Assembly (NCBI RefSeq): GCF_039540515.1
Contig: NZ_BAABFA010000024.1
Coordinates: 1 to 64,000, forward strand
Length of the DNA: 64,000 nucleotides
Direction of reading: 5' to 3'
DNA from: Nemorincola caseinilytica
Lineage (GTDB): Bacteria; Bacteroidota; Bacteroidia; Chitinophagales; Chitinophagaceae
Position 1 is the stretch's first letter, and the number at the start of each line of letters is the position of its first letter. The notes under the pieces were generated by a model. It was not told the DNA's origin. It worked only from the letters and a program-made list of their open reading frames with translations, and searched no databases. This document shows positions 46,134 through 55,403 of this stretch, in pieces. A program made the position numbers and the translations under genes.

Positions 46134-49100
46134 TCCTGTTTCTACATATCGTATACAGTTCCGCAATGGCTTCAACTTCGATGATCTTGAAACTATAATA
46201 CCCTACCTGCATCAGTTGGGCATAAAGACCATTTATGCCTCACCGATATTTAAGGCCGTTCCCGGCAGTACGCATGGCTATGATATCACCGACCCCAACA
46301 GCATCGACCCGGAGGTAGGTACATTGGAACAGTTGTACAGCATAAGCGCAATGCTGAAAGAATACCATATATCCTGGCTGCAGGATATAGTGCCCAATCA
46401 CATGGCCCTGCACCACGATAATGCATGGCTGATGGATGTATTGAAGAACGGCGCCCATTCGCCTTACATCTCCTATTTCGATATAGACCTGCAACATCCT
46501 GCATTCGAAGGAAAGATGATGCTGCCCATACTTACCGCTTCGGTGCAGGATGCGCTGGACAAAGGCGATATACGGCTGGAGTATGCACAAGGCGCACCCG
46601 GGCTGGTATGCAATGGCATGACCCTCCCGCTGAATGAGGACTCCTTAGCCATGTTGTCCCAACATGATGCCGAAAAACTACTGGCGGATAAGGAGCTGCT
46701 TTCTACATTGCTGGCAAAGCAGTACTATACACTTTATCATAACGAAGAGGCCAATAAGAAGGTAGGTTACAGGCGTTTCTTTACCATCAATGGGCTTATA
46801 AGCCTGAATATACAGCGGCAGGAGGTGTTCGATGATCACCACCGCCTCATAAAGCAACTGTGCGATGATGGTATATTCCAGGGTCTGAGGGTAGACCACA
46901 TAGACGGTCTGTACGACCCCGCGGAATACCTGTATCGCCTCAGAAGGCTGGCAGGTAAAGACGTGTATATCGCAGTAGAGAAGATACTGGCACAGGATGA
47001 GGAGCTTCCCGGCTGGCCTGTAGCAGGCTCTACCGGCTACGATCTTCTTGGTGTGGTCAACAATGTATTCACGGTACGCGCTGCTGCCAGACCGCTTACA
47101 AAACTCTACAGGGGTATGACGGGTATGGGGGCTGATCTGTGGGGCATGACATACCAGAAAAAGCTTCTCGTACTGCATGAGTACATGGCAGGCGACCTCG
47201 ATAACCTCTGCCGACTCGCAGAGGGCCTGCTCGATAAGTACGATACCCCTGTCCCGGCCAGCACACTCAGAGCTGCCATAGGCCGTTTTCTCGCACATTG
47301 CCCCGTTTATAGGTATTATGGTTCCTTGCCTCTCGGGCAGGAAGAGGCTACAGCAGTAGAGAATGTACTGCAGACGCTTGAACGCGATAAGCATGCTGAA
47401 GAAGTACGTTTACTTCGGTATCTGCTGCTGAACAGGCCTGCCGAAGGTGATAGCGCATACAACGATCGCGCTACACATTTTTATCGCCGTTGTATGCAGG
47501 TCGCAGGTCCGCTCATGGCCAAAGGTGTAGAAGATACGCTGATGTACACATGGAACTGCTTTATTGGTCACAACGAGGTAGGAGACAGGCCCGGTAGCTG
47601 GGGTTGCAGCATAGAGCGCTTTCATGCGTTCATGCAGGACAGGCAACACAACTGGCCATTGGCACTGAACGCCACCGCCACGCACGATACGAAGAGGGGA
47701 GAGGATGCACGGGCCCGCCTGAATATGCTCACCGTCATACCCGGTGAATGGGCAAAGTATGTAGCACACTGGCACGAGACATTCATGCAGGAACAATATG
47801 CTATAACACCCAACGATGAATACCTTATATACCAGGCATTGCTGGCGGCATGGCCCATGATGCCCGGTGAATTGCAAAACCTGAAAGACCGATTCAGGGA
47901 ATATATAGTAAAGGCATTGCGTGAAGGCAAGGAACATAGCAATTGGCACAAGCCGGCCGATGAGTACGAACAACGTGTGGCATCCTTTGCAGAGCAGCTT
48001 CTGGATTCTGGCAAGTTCCGGAGCTCTATGGAAGAGTTGCTTGCATCTATACACGATGGCAGTATAGCTATCGCTCTTGGTCAGTTACTGCTGAAAATGA
48101 CCTGCCCCGGCATACCCGATATCTACCAGGGATGCGAGTTGTGGGACCTTTCCCTGGTAGACCCTGATAACAGAAGGCCTGTAGACCTCATGCTGCGCGA
48201 AAGTTGGCTGAAGGATATTCCCGCGCATACCCCTGCCCAATGGTGGCAGCAATTATGGAACAGCTCTGCCGATGGCCGCATCAAGCTGGCGCTCACGCAC
48301 AAGCTATTGCAAGAGCGTGCCCTTGCGCAGCAGGTGTTTTCAGAAGGAGCGTATATACCGCTCATAGTGAAAGGAGAACATAAGGAACAGGTACTTGCCT
48401 TTGCGCGGCGGCATGGGTATGCCCTATATATAGTGGTAGTTGCACTGAATATTTATGGCAGAACACAGGAAGACCGGCATGATACCGTTGTAGAGTTGCC
48501 GGGGGCGAATACACATACATGGCAAGATGTACTGACGAGCGAAACATTTGAGCTAGGGCGCAGTTGCAAGGTGGGTCAGTTATTCCATACACTGCCGTTC
48601 GCTATTCTAAAGTGCATTAATAGACCTAATGAGCGCAGCAGTGGCATACTCATGCCTGTGTTCTCCCTGCCTTCCTTCTATGGGATCGGCGACCTCGGAG
48701 AGGGCACATATAGGTTCATCGATCTCCTTGAAAGCGCACATCAAAAGGTATGGCAACTGCTACCCCTCAACCCCACAGTGGCCGGCGAGGCCCATTCTCC
48801 CTACAGCAGTATATCCGGTATGGCTATGAATACACTTTTCATAGCCGCCGATGTGTTGGTAAAGTATGGTCTGCTGCTGCAAGAAGAATTGCCGCAATGG
48901 CAATTGCCATATTCTGATGCCATAGACTACGAGCTATGCAGGGAAATGAAAGAAAATATGCTGCATACAGCGTGGAAACGATACTCGAATGGAAGCTTTG
49001 AAAAGATGCGGCATGAGTTCGAGGCATTCTGCAGCGAACATGACGAATGGCTGAACGACTTTGCACTCTACGTTTGTATAAAGCACGAACAAGGTTATGA

Positions 49101-50130
49101 ACCCTGGCATAAATGGCCCACACGATACCGTGAACGCGAACAGGATACTTTAGATACATTCGTCACTGCGCATAGAGAAGAGATCACGAAGGTCAAGTGG
49201 TTCCAATATCTTGTATGTAAACAATGGGGCGAGGTAAGACAGTATGCCAGGGTAAAGGGTGTCACACTTTTCGGCGATATGCCTTTTTACATGAGTTACG
49301 ACTCTGTAGATGTATGGGCCCACCCCGAACTGTTCTGCCTTGACCATAAGGGCCACATGACAGGTATAGCAGGTGTTCCGCCCGATCTTTTCAGCGATAC
49401 AGGACAATTGTGGAACATGCCTACCTACAACTGGCACACAATGCAGCGCACTGGCTACAAATGGTGGATAGAGCGACTAAAGAGGAACCTGCAGATATTC
49501 GATCTGGTGCGGATAGACCATTTCCGCGCTTTCGAGGCATACTGGCAGGTGCCTGCCGGGGCGTTCACTGCAGAAAATGGTAAATGGTTGAAGGGACCCG
49601 GTATGCACTTTTTTGATGCTGCCCGCAAGCAACTGGGGCAATTACCTTTGATAGCGGAAGACCTCGGCGAGGAAATGCAGGATGTATATGTGCTGCGCGA
49701 CAAAACAGGCCTGCCGGGTATGAAGGTGTTGCAGTTCGCATGGGGAGAGAATATGGCCACAGCAGTAGATGCGCCGCACAACTACACCAGGAACTGCATA
49801 GTATATACCGGCACGCATGATAACAATACCACCCGCGGCTGGTGGGCCGACGATGCCACCAAAGAAGACAAGGAACGCTTGCGTGAATACGCCGGCCTGA
49901 AAATAAAGGAGAATAATGTGCATACTGCGATGATGCGCATTGCATATGCCAGCGTGGCAAAGATGGCCATCATCCCCATACAGGATATTTTGGGGCTAGG
50001 CAGTAAGGCCCGCATCAATACGCCCGGGTCCTCGGAGGGCAATTGGGTCTTCCGCCTGATGCCCGGTATGCTTACTGCAAAGGTGAGGAAAATGCTCAGG
50101 CAGATGGCCGTTCGCTACAATAGATACTGA
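46126..50130 (+). CDS. Fused maltooligosyltrehalose synthase / 4-alpha-glucanotransferase
   Basis: 1,334 residues in one unbroken frame. Residues 1 to about 830 are TreY (GH13): STYRIQFRNGFNFDDL, YDITDPNSIDPEVGT, nucleophile Asp257 (LRVDHIDGLYDP), acid Glu285 (AVEKIL) and TATHDTKRGEDARARL. From about residue 837 it is MalQ (GH77): MPVFSLPSFYGIGDLG, YKWWIERLKRNLQIFDLVRI, Asp1131 (VRIDHFRAFEAYW), Glu1178 (LIAEDLGEE) and GTHDNNTTRGWW. TreY turns the reducing end of a maltodextrin into a trehalose unit for TreZ; MalQ rebuilds longer chains from the short remnants. Its stop codon directly abuts that of glgB on the other strand. Confidence 0.94.
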   Translation: MFDPVSTYRIQFRNGFNFDDLETIIPYLHQLGIKTIYASPIFKAVPGSTHGYDITDPNSIDPEVGTLEQLYSISAMLKEYHISWLQDIVPNHMALHHDNAWLMDVLKNGAHSPYISYFDIDLQHPAFEGKMMLPILTASVQDALDKGDIRLEYAQGAPGLVCNGMTLPLNEDSLAMLSQHDAEKLLADKELLSTLLAKQYYTLYHNEEANKKVGYRRFFTINGLISLNIQRQEVFDDHHRLIKQLCDDGIFQGLRVDHIDGLYDPAEYLYRLRRLAGKDVYIAVEKILAQDEELPGWPVAGSTGYDLLGVVNNVFTVRAAARPLTKLYRGMTGMGADLWGMTYQKKLLVLHEYMAGDLDNLCRLAEGLLDKYDTPVPASTLRAAIGRFLAHCPVYRYYGSLPLGQEEATAVENVLQTLERDKHAEEVRLLRYLLLNRPAEGDSAYNDRATHFYRRCMQVAGPLMAKGVEDTLMYTWNCFIGHNEVGDRPGSWGCSIERFHAFMQDRQHNWPLALNATATHDTKRGEDARARLNMLTVIPGEWAKYVAHWHETFMQEQYAITPNDEYLIYQALLAAWPMMPGELQNLKDRFREYIVKALREGKEHSNWHKPADEYEQRVASFAEQLLDSGKFRSSMEELLASIHDGSIAIALGQLLLKMTCPGIPDIYQGCELWDLSLVDPDNRRPVDLMLRESWLKDIPAHTPAQWWQQLWNSSADGRIKLALTHKLLQERALAQQVFSEGAYIPLIVKGEHKEQVLAFARRHGYALYIVVVALNIYGRTQEDRHDTVVELPGANTHTWQDVLTSETFELGRSCKVGQLFHTLPFAILKCINRPNERSSGILMPVFSLPSFYGIGDLGEGTYRFIDLLESAHQKVWQLLPLNPTVAGEAHSPYSSISGMAMNTLFIAADVLVKYGLLLQEELPQWQLPYSDAIDYELCREMKENMLHTAWKRYSNGSFEKMRHEFEAFCSEHDEWLNDFALYVCIKHEQGYEPWHKWPTRYREREQDTLDTFVTAHREEITKVKWFQYLVCKQWGEVRQYARVKGVTLFGDMPFYMSYDSVDVWAHPELFCLDHKGHMTGIAGVPPDLFSDTGQLWNMPTYNWHTMQRTGYKWWIERLKRNLQIFDLVRIDHFRAFEAYWQVPAGAFTAENGKWLKGPGMHFFDAARKQLGQLPLIAEDLGEEMQDVYVLRDKTGLPGMKVLQFAWGENMATAVDAPHNYTRNCIVYTGTHDNNTTRGWWADDATKEDKERLREYAGLKIKENNVHTAMMRIAYASVAKMAIIPIQDILGLGSKARINTPGSSEGNWVFRLMPGMLTAKVRKMLRQMAVRYNRY

Positions 50131-52071
50131 TCAGAAGTTGCTGCCTGTTGGTCGCAGCACTATCACCCCCAGCGGCGGCAGTACGAGCGATAACGAATGT
50201 GTACGCCCGTGTCGTGCTATGGGGAATGCCTCCAGGTCGCTGTTGCGTATACCACTGCCGCCATATCTTATGTCGTCCGTATTCAGTACTTCTTTATAGT
50301 GGCCGGGCATCGGTATGCCTATGCGGTAATTGCGCCGTACTACAGGCGTAAAGTTGCAAACAAATATTATGATGCTACCATTACTTGTTTTTCGCATCCA
50401 GCTTATCACGCTGTTCTCCCTGTCGTCGAAGTGCAGCCATTCATACCCTGTCGGCGAGAAGTTCTGCTCATACATCTCAGGCAGCCTGCACAGTGCGTTC
50501 AGGTCGCGCACCAGCGCTTGTACGCCCCTGTTCATAGGGTGTTCGTTCTCGTGCCAGTCCAGGCTGTGGTCGTGTCGCCATTCGTGTGCCTGAGCAAATT
50601 CCCCGCCCATGAATATCAGTTTACTGCCTGGGTGGCCATACATATAGCCATACAGCAGCCTCAGGTTGGCAAATTGCTGCCACTCATCGCCCGGCATCTT
50701 CTTTAGTAGCGAGTATTTGCCATGCACCACCTCATCATGCGACAGAGGCAGTAGGAATTTTTCAGAATAAGCATAGTATATGTTGAAGGTAAGCGCATCA
50801 TGGTGGTGGCTTCTGTATATCGGTGCTTTTTGCATGTAGGTAAGCGTATCGTTCATCCATCCCATCATCCACTTCATATCAAAGCCCAGTCCGCCTTCAT
50901 TGGTCGGCCTCGTTACACCCGGCCATGCGGTAGACTCTTCCGCTATCGTTATCACATCAGGGCAGTGTGTATGCACAGCATCGTTGAACTGTTTTATATA
51001 TGCTACCGCCTCCAGGTTCTCCCGGCCTCCGTATTCGTTCGGGCTCCACTCGCCGGGTCGCCTGGAATAGTCCAGGTAAAGCATAGATGCCACTGCATCT
51101 ACTCTTAGACCATCCATGTGGTATTCGCGCAGCCAATACAATGCACTCGAGATAAGGAAACTGCGTACCTCGTTTCTCGCCATGTTGAATATATAGCTGT
51201 GCCAGTCAGGGTGGAAACCTTTTTGCGGATCTTCATGCTCGTAAAGATGTGTGCCATCAAAGTTTCCCAGCCCATGTTCATCATCGGGGAAATGCGATGG
51301 TACCCAATCCAGCAGTACACCTATACCGGCCTTGTGCAGCTCATTGATGAGGTGCATCAGGTCTTGAGGCACACCATAGCGGCTGGTAGGTGCATAATAG
51401 CCTGTTGCCTGGTACCCCCACGATCCGTAGAACGGATGTTCCATTATGGGCATCAGCTCTACATGCGTGAAACCCATGTACACACAGTATGCAGGCAGTT
51501 CTTCCGACAGCTCTCTATAGCTGAGAGACCGACCATCCTTACGCCGCCATGAGCCCAGGTGTACTTCGTAAATGGTGACGGGCTTCTGCATCTGTGGTTT
51601 TCGCTGGCGCTCGTTCATCCATTTTTTGTCCGTCCATTTATATTGTCTGTCCCATACCACCGATGCTGTGCCAGGCGATGTTTCGCAATGTGTGGCATAG
51701 GGGTCGCTTTTTTCCACCACACGGCCATCAGGGCCGGTTATGGCATATTTATAGTATTCACCCTGTCCTATGCCCGGCACGAATAGCTCCCATATACCCG
51801 AGCTGTCCCAGCGTACATTCATTCTATGGCTGTCCTTGTTCCATCCATTGAAGTTCCCTGTCAGCGATACGTTCTTCGCATTAGGCGCCCATACTGCAAA
51901 GTAGGTACCTGTAGTGCCGTTCGCGTCCATTATGTATGCGCCGAGTTTATTGTACAGCTCATAGTGTACACCCGCTTTAAATAGCGCTATGTCATACTCG
52001 CTGAACCGCGTTATATGTTGTTGCATTTCCCGCGTATCCAATTTTTCTGTATCGGAACTCTTCTTAGCCAT
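50131..52071 (-). CDS. glgB: 1,4-alpha-glucan branching enzyme
   Basis: 646 residues. Makes alpha-1,6 branches in glucan. CBM48 (GTYFAVWAPNAKNVSLTGNF) then GH13 with Asp325 (GLRVDAVASMLYLDY), Glu378 (TIAEEST), and LPLSHDEVVHGK. Last gene of the minus-strand operon; its ATG overlaps the stop of treS by 8 bases. In GlgE pathways GlgB acts on the linear polymer made by GlgE, which fits this neighbourhood. Confidence 0.97.
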   Translation of the reverse strand: MAKKSSDTEKLDTREMQQHITRFSEYDIALFKAGVHYELYNKLGAYIMDANGTTGTYFAVWAPNAKNVSLTGNFNGWNKDSHRMNVRWDSSGIWELFVPGIGQGEYYKYAITGPDGRVVEKSDPYATHCETSPGTASVVWDRQYKWTDKKWMNERQRKPQMQKPVTIYEVHLGSWRRKDGRSLSYRELSEELPAYCVYMGFTHVELMPIMEHPFYGSWGYQATGYYAPTSRYGVPQDLMHLINELHKAGIGVLLDWVPSHFPDDEHGLGNFDGTHLYEHEDPQKGFHPDWHSYIFNMARNEVRSFLISSALYWLREYHMDGLRVDAVASMLYLDYSRRPGEWSPNEYGGRENLEAVAYIKQFNDAVHTHCPDVITIAEESTAWPGVTRPTNEGGLGFDMKWMMGWMNDTLTYMQKAPIYRSHHHDALTFNIYYAYSEKFLLPLSHDEVVHGKYSLLKKMPGDEWQQFANLRLLYGYMYGHPGSKLIFMGGEFAQAHEWRHDHSLDWHENEHPMNRGVQALVRDLNALCRLPEMYEQNFSPTGYEWLHFDDRENSVISWMRKTSNGSIIIFVCNFTPVVRRNYRIGIPMPGHYKEVLNTDDIRYGGSGIRNSDLEAFPIARHGRTHSLSLVLPPLGVIVLRPTGSNF

Positions 52072-55000
52072 TGCCCATTATCGCTTTTATACCTCTTATG
52101 GGTATTATCACCCAGTCCGGCCGGTTGTTCAGTTCATAGTTCAGTTCATAAACAGCTTTCTCCAGTATATAGGTGTCCAGCAGTATACGCAGCTCGTTCA
52201 TGTTGGGTGGTATCAGTATGGTGTCTCTTACTGTGTTCAGGTATGCCTGCAGGTAAAGAGTGTTCATGTGTCGCTGCCACTGCTCTGCAAATGGCACAAG
52301 GTGACCTATGTCATCCTTGCTCATATTGCTGTCCAGCAGCAGGCTGCCATATGCCGCATAGTGGAACGAGCGCATCATGCCCGCCACATCGCGCAGTGCT
52401 GATCGTTTCAGCCTGCGTTCGCTATAGCTGCGTGCCGGCTCTCCTTCAAAATCTATTATCATCACATCCTTCCCCGTGAACAGGGTCTGTCCCAGGTGGT
52501 AGTCTCCATGTATGCGGATCTTCGCCACATCGAACTTCTTCTGGTATATCAGTTTGAATCTTTCCAGTATGGCGTTCTTCATGCCCATCAGTTCTTCCGC
52601 TTCTGCGCGTACACTATCTGGCAGTTTTTTCAGCGCACGCGCCAGGGTTTGGAACGACCTCCGCGTCAGCGACTGGAAGGAAGAATACAGCGAGCGCTGA
52701 TAGTGCTGCGAGAACCGCTCCGGTACGAATGCAGGGGCGTCCTGGGAAGAGGCCAGCGCCAGGTGCATTTCTGCTGTCCTTATGCCTAGTGTGCGTACGC
52801 GTTCTATCACCGATGTGTCCAGCAGTTCCTGTATCTCTGTAGGCAATTGTTCATACTGGTCCGGTACAGGTGCCAGCGTTCTGTACTTCTCTATATAGCC
52901 GGCCTTGATGTTCGATAGTATGCGTTCGTTGTATTTATCCAGCTTATCCAGCATGTATGCCCATCCGTCCGTATTTTCCTCCACTACCTCCTGCATCATG
53001 CCCAGTACCATATCGCCTTTTGGTGATGACCACTGTATGGCGCCCGCGAACGCAGGTATATGACCGAATGTGGTCTTCTCAGAAAGGAAACGGGTTATCT
53101 CCAGGTCAGGGTTGATGCTCCTGTCCACCTTGCGGTACAGCTTGAAGAAGTATGCCTTGTCATATATCACCGAAGAATTGCTCTGCTCTGCAGAAAGCAC
53201 TTTCGATGATATAGTGCGCCTGTTGCGCGCATGCTGTCGCAACCCTTTGGAGCCCATGAAGTATAGTTCCTCTCCTGTATCTATGTTGTGCACCACATCT
53301 TTCGACATATAGGCGAACAGCGCATTGCGGTATTTGTTGCTATAGATAGCGTCGTACAGTATGCCGTTCTTCGTCTCCGTTCGCACCTGGCATATCACTG
53401 CCTGCGGCGATCCCTCTTTTATCGCCGTTGCATTCCTGCCCCATGCGAACGCTACAGGCAATTGATAGATATCCGGCAGGCCCGATGTATAGCTCACTTC
53501 TATCAGCAGTAGCAGCACATCATCGTCGCCATGTACAGGTATAGACACATGGTCCATCACCTGTATGGCCTGTATGGTACGCGCCTTTCCCCCGAACCAT
53601 CGCATATTCGCCATATAGGCGGGTAATACATATTGTGCCATATCCTCTGCTACTGCGGGTTCTGTTATCTCCATCCGGTCGTTCACATGCAGCGTGAACA
53701 GGTCTTGCGAACGTACAGGGGCTTGTTTGTTCTTCTCTACCACGAACCACAGGCATTCATATTGCGAGAGGGTGAAGAAATAAGGTGCATCTCCTTTTAT
53801 AGCCGGGAAGCGGTTGCCGCTGAATATCTCTTTCAGCGTGTGGTCGCGGTACTCCGCCAGGTCCAGTTCTACCGGCTGCGCAAAGCGCGATAGGTTTACC
53901 ACTATCAGTATGGTCTCATCTTCATAGGTGCGGGTAAAGGCCAGCACCTTTGCATTCTCACTACTTATGAATTTCATATCACCACGACTGAAGGCCTTGT
54001 ATTTCTTACGGGTGTTTATCAGTCGTTTCATGAACCACAGCAGCGATGTTGTGTTCCTGTTCTCTATCTCTACGTTCACATATTCATAGTGGTACAGTGG
54101 GTCTGTTATTATGGGCAGGTACAGTTTCTGTGGGTTGGCCTGCGAAAAACCCGCATTGCGGTCCATGGTCCATTGCATGGGTGTGCGCACCCCATCCCTG
54201 TCGCCCAGGTAGTAGTTGTCGCCCATGCCTATCTCGTCGCCATAGTATATCACCGGTGTACCCTGGAACGAGAACAGCAGGTAGTTCAGCAGTTCTATCT
54301 TCTTGCGGTCGTTGCCCATCAGTGGCGCCAGCCTGTGTCTTATACCCAGGTTTATCCTTGCCTTTGGGTCTTTTACATATACTTTGTACATGTAGTCGCG
54401 TTCCTCGTCCGTCACCATTTCCAGTGTCAGCTCGTCATGGTTGCGCAGGAACATCGCCCACTGGCATGTCTCGGGTATAGCGGGTGTCTGGTCAAAGATG
54501 TCTGTTATCGGGTAACGGTCCTCCATCTGCAGTGCCATATACATGCGGGGCATCACCGGGAAATGATAGTTCATGTGGCATTCATCCCCATTGCCAAAAT
54601 AATTTGCCGAATCCTCCGGCCACATATTGGCCTCTGCCAGCAACAGCGTGCCGGGATAGTTCTTATCCACATGCCGGCGCAGCTTTTTCAGAAACGCATG
54701 TGTCTCGGGCAGGTTCTCACAGTTGGTGCCTTCCCGTTCAAATAGGTAGGGCACCGCATCCAGCCTGAAGCCATCCACACCCATGCCGCACCAGAAGTCT
54801 ATCATCTTGAATACCTCTGCCTGCACAGCCGGGTTGTCATATTTCAGGTCGGGCTGGTGATAAAAGAACCTGTGCCAGTAGTACTGTCCTGCCACGGGGT
54901 CCCATGTCCAGTTAGAGCTTTCGAAATCCTGGAAGATGATGCGGGTATCTTTGTATTGCTGCGGGTCATCGGTCCATACATAATACTCCCTCATCTTCGA

Positions 55001-55393
55001 TCCCCTTGGCGCCCTGCGTGCCTTCTGGAACCACGGGTGCTGGTCTGATGTATGGTTTATCACCAGTTCTGTTATCACTTTAAGTCCCCTGTTATGCGCC
55101 TCTTTCAGTAGCTTCTTGAATTGTTTCAGGTTGCCATATGCAGGGTTTATGGTGTAGTAGTCGGCTATGTCATAACCATCATCCTTTAGTGGCGAGGGGT
55201 AGAAGGGTAGCAGCCAAATGGTAGTGATGCCCAGGTTCTGCAGGTGGTCCAGCTTGGTCATCAGGCCTTCCAGGTCGCCTATGCCATCACAGTTGCCATC
55301 GCAGAATGCTTTGATGTGCAGCTCATAGATCACCGCATCCTTATACCAGTGCAGGTCGTCATCTATTTTCGTATTGTTCACTTTCTTTGCCAC
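52064..55393 (-). CDS. treS: Fused trehalose synthase / maltokinase
   Basis: 1,109 residues. Residues 1 to ~560 are TreS (GH13_16), interconverting trehalose and maltose: WYKDAVIYELHIKAFCDGN, nucleophile Asp212 (DGFRLDAVPYLFEREGTNC), LLLAEANMWPED and FLRNHDELTLEM. Residues ~600-1109 are a maltokinase (Mak/Pep2) with the aminoglycoside-phosphotransferase-like motif IRIHGDYHLGQ near residue 962 and MIIDFEGEP, phosphorylating maltose to maltose-1-phosphate. This fusion supplies the donor for GlgE, whose gene ends 10 bases upstream. Confidence 0.96.
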   Translation of the reverse strand: MAKKVNNTKIDDDLHWYKDAVIYELHIKAFCDGNCDGIGDLEGLMTKLDHLQNLGITTIWLLPFYPSPLKDDGYDIADYYTINPAYGNLKQFKKLLKEAHNRGLKVITELVINHTSDQHPWFQKARRAPRGSKMREYYVWTDDPQQYKDTRIIFQDFESSNWTWDPVAGQYYWHRFFYHQPDLKYDNPAVQAEVFKMIDFWCGMGVDGFRLDAVPYLFEREGTNCENLPETHAFLKKLRRHVDKNYPGTLLLAEANMWPEDSANYFGNGDECHMNYHFPVMPRMYMALQMEDRYPITDIFDQTPAIPETCQWAMFLRNHDELTLEMVTDEERDYMYKVYVKDPKARINLGIRHRLAPLMGNDRKKIELLNYLLFSFQGTPVIYYGDEIGMGDNYYLGDRDGVRTPMQWTMDRNAGFSQANPQKLYLPIITDPLYHYEYVNVEIENRNTTSLLWFMKRLINTRKKYKAFSRGDMKFISSENAKVLAFTRTYEDETILIVVNLSRFAQPVELDLAEYRDHTLKEIFSGNRFPAIKGDAPYFFTLSQYECLWFVVEKNKQAPVRSQDLFTLHVNDRMEITEPAVAEDMAQYVLPAYMANMRWFGGKARTIQAIQVMDHVSIPVHGDDDVLLLLIEVSYTSGLPDIYQLPVAFAWGRNATAIKEGSPQAVICQVRTETKNGILYDAIYSNKYRNALFAYMSKDVVHNIDTGEELYFMGSKGLRQHARNRRTISSKVLSAEQSNSSVIYDKAYFFKLYRKVDRSINPDLEITRFLSEKTTFGHIPAFAGAIQWSSPKGDMVLGMMQEVVEENTDGWAYMLDKLDKYNERILSNIKAGYIEKYRTLAPVPDQYEQLPTEIQELLDTSVIERVRTLGIRTAEMHLALASSQDAPAFVPERFSQHYQRSLYSSFQSLTRRSFQTLARALKKLPDSVRAEAEELMGMKNAILERFKLIYQKKFDVAKIRIHGDYHLGQTLFTGKDVMIIDFEGEPARSYSERRLKRSALRDVAGMMRSFHYAAYGSLLLDSNMSKDDIGHLVPFAEQWQRHMNTLYLQAYLNTVRDTILIPPNMNELRILLDTYILEKAVYELNYELNNRPDWVIIPIRGIKAIMGNG

Positions 55394-55403
55394 AGTATGT
55401 TCT

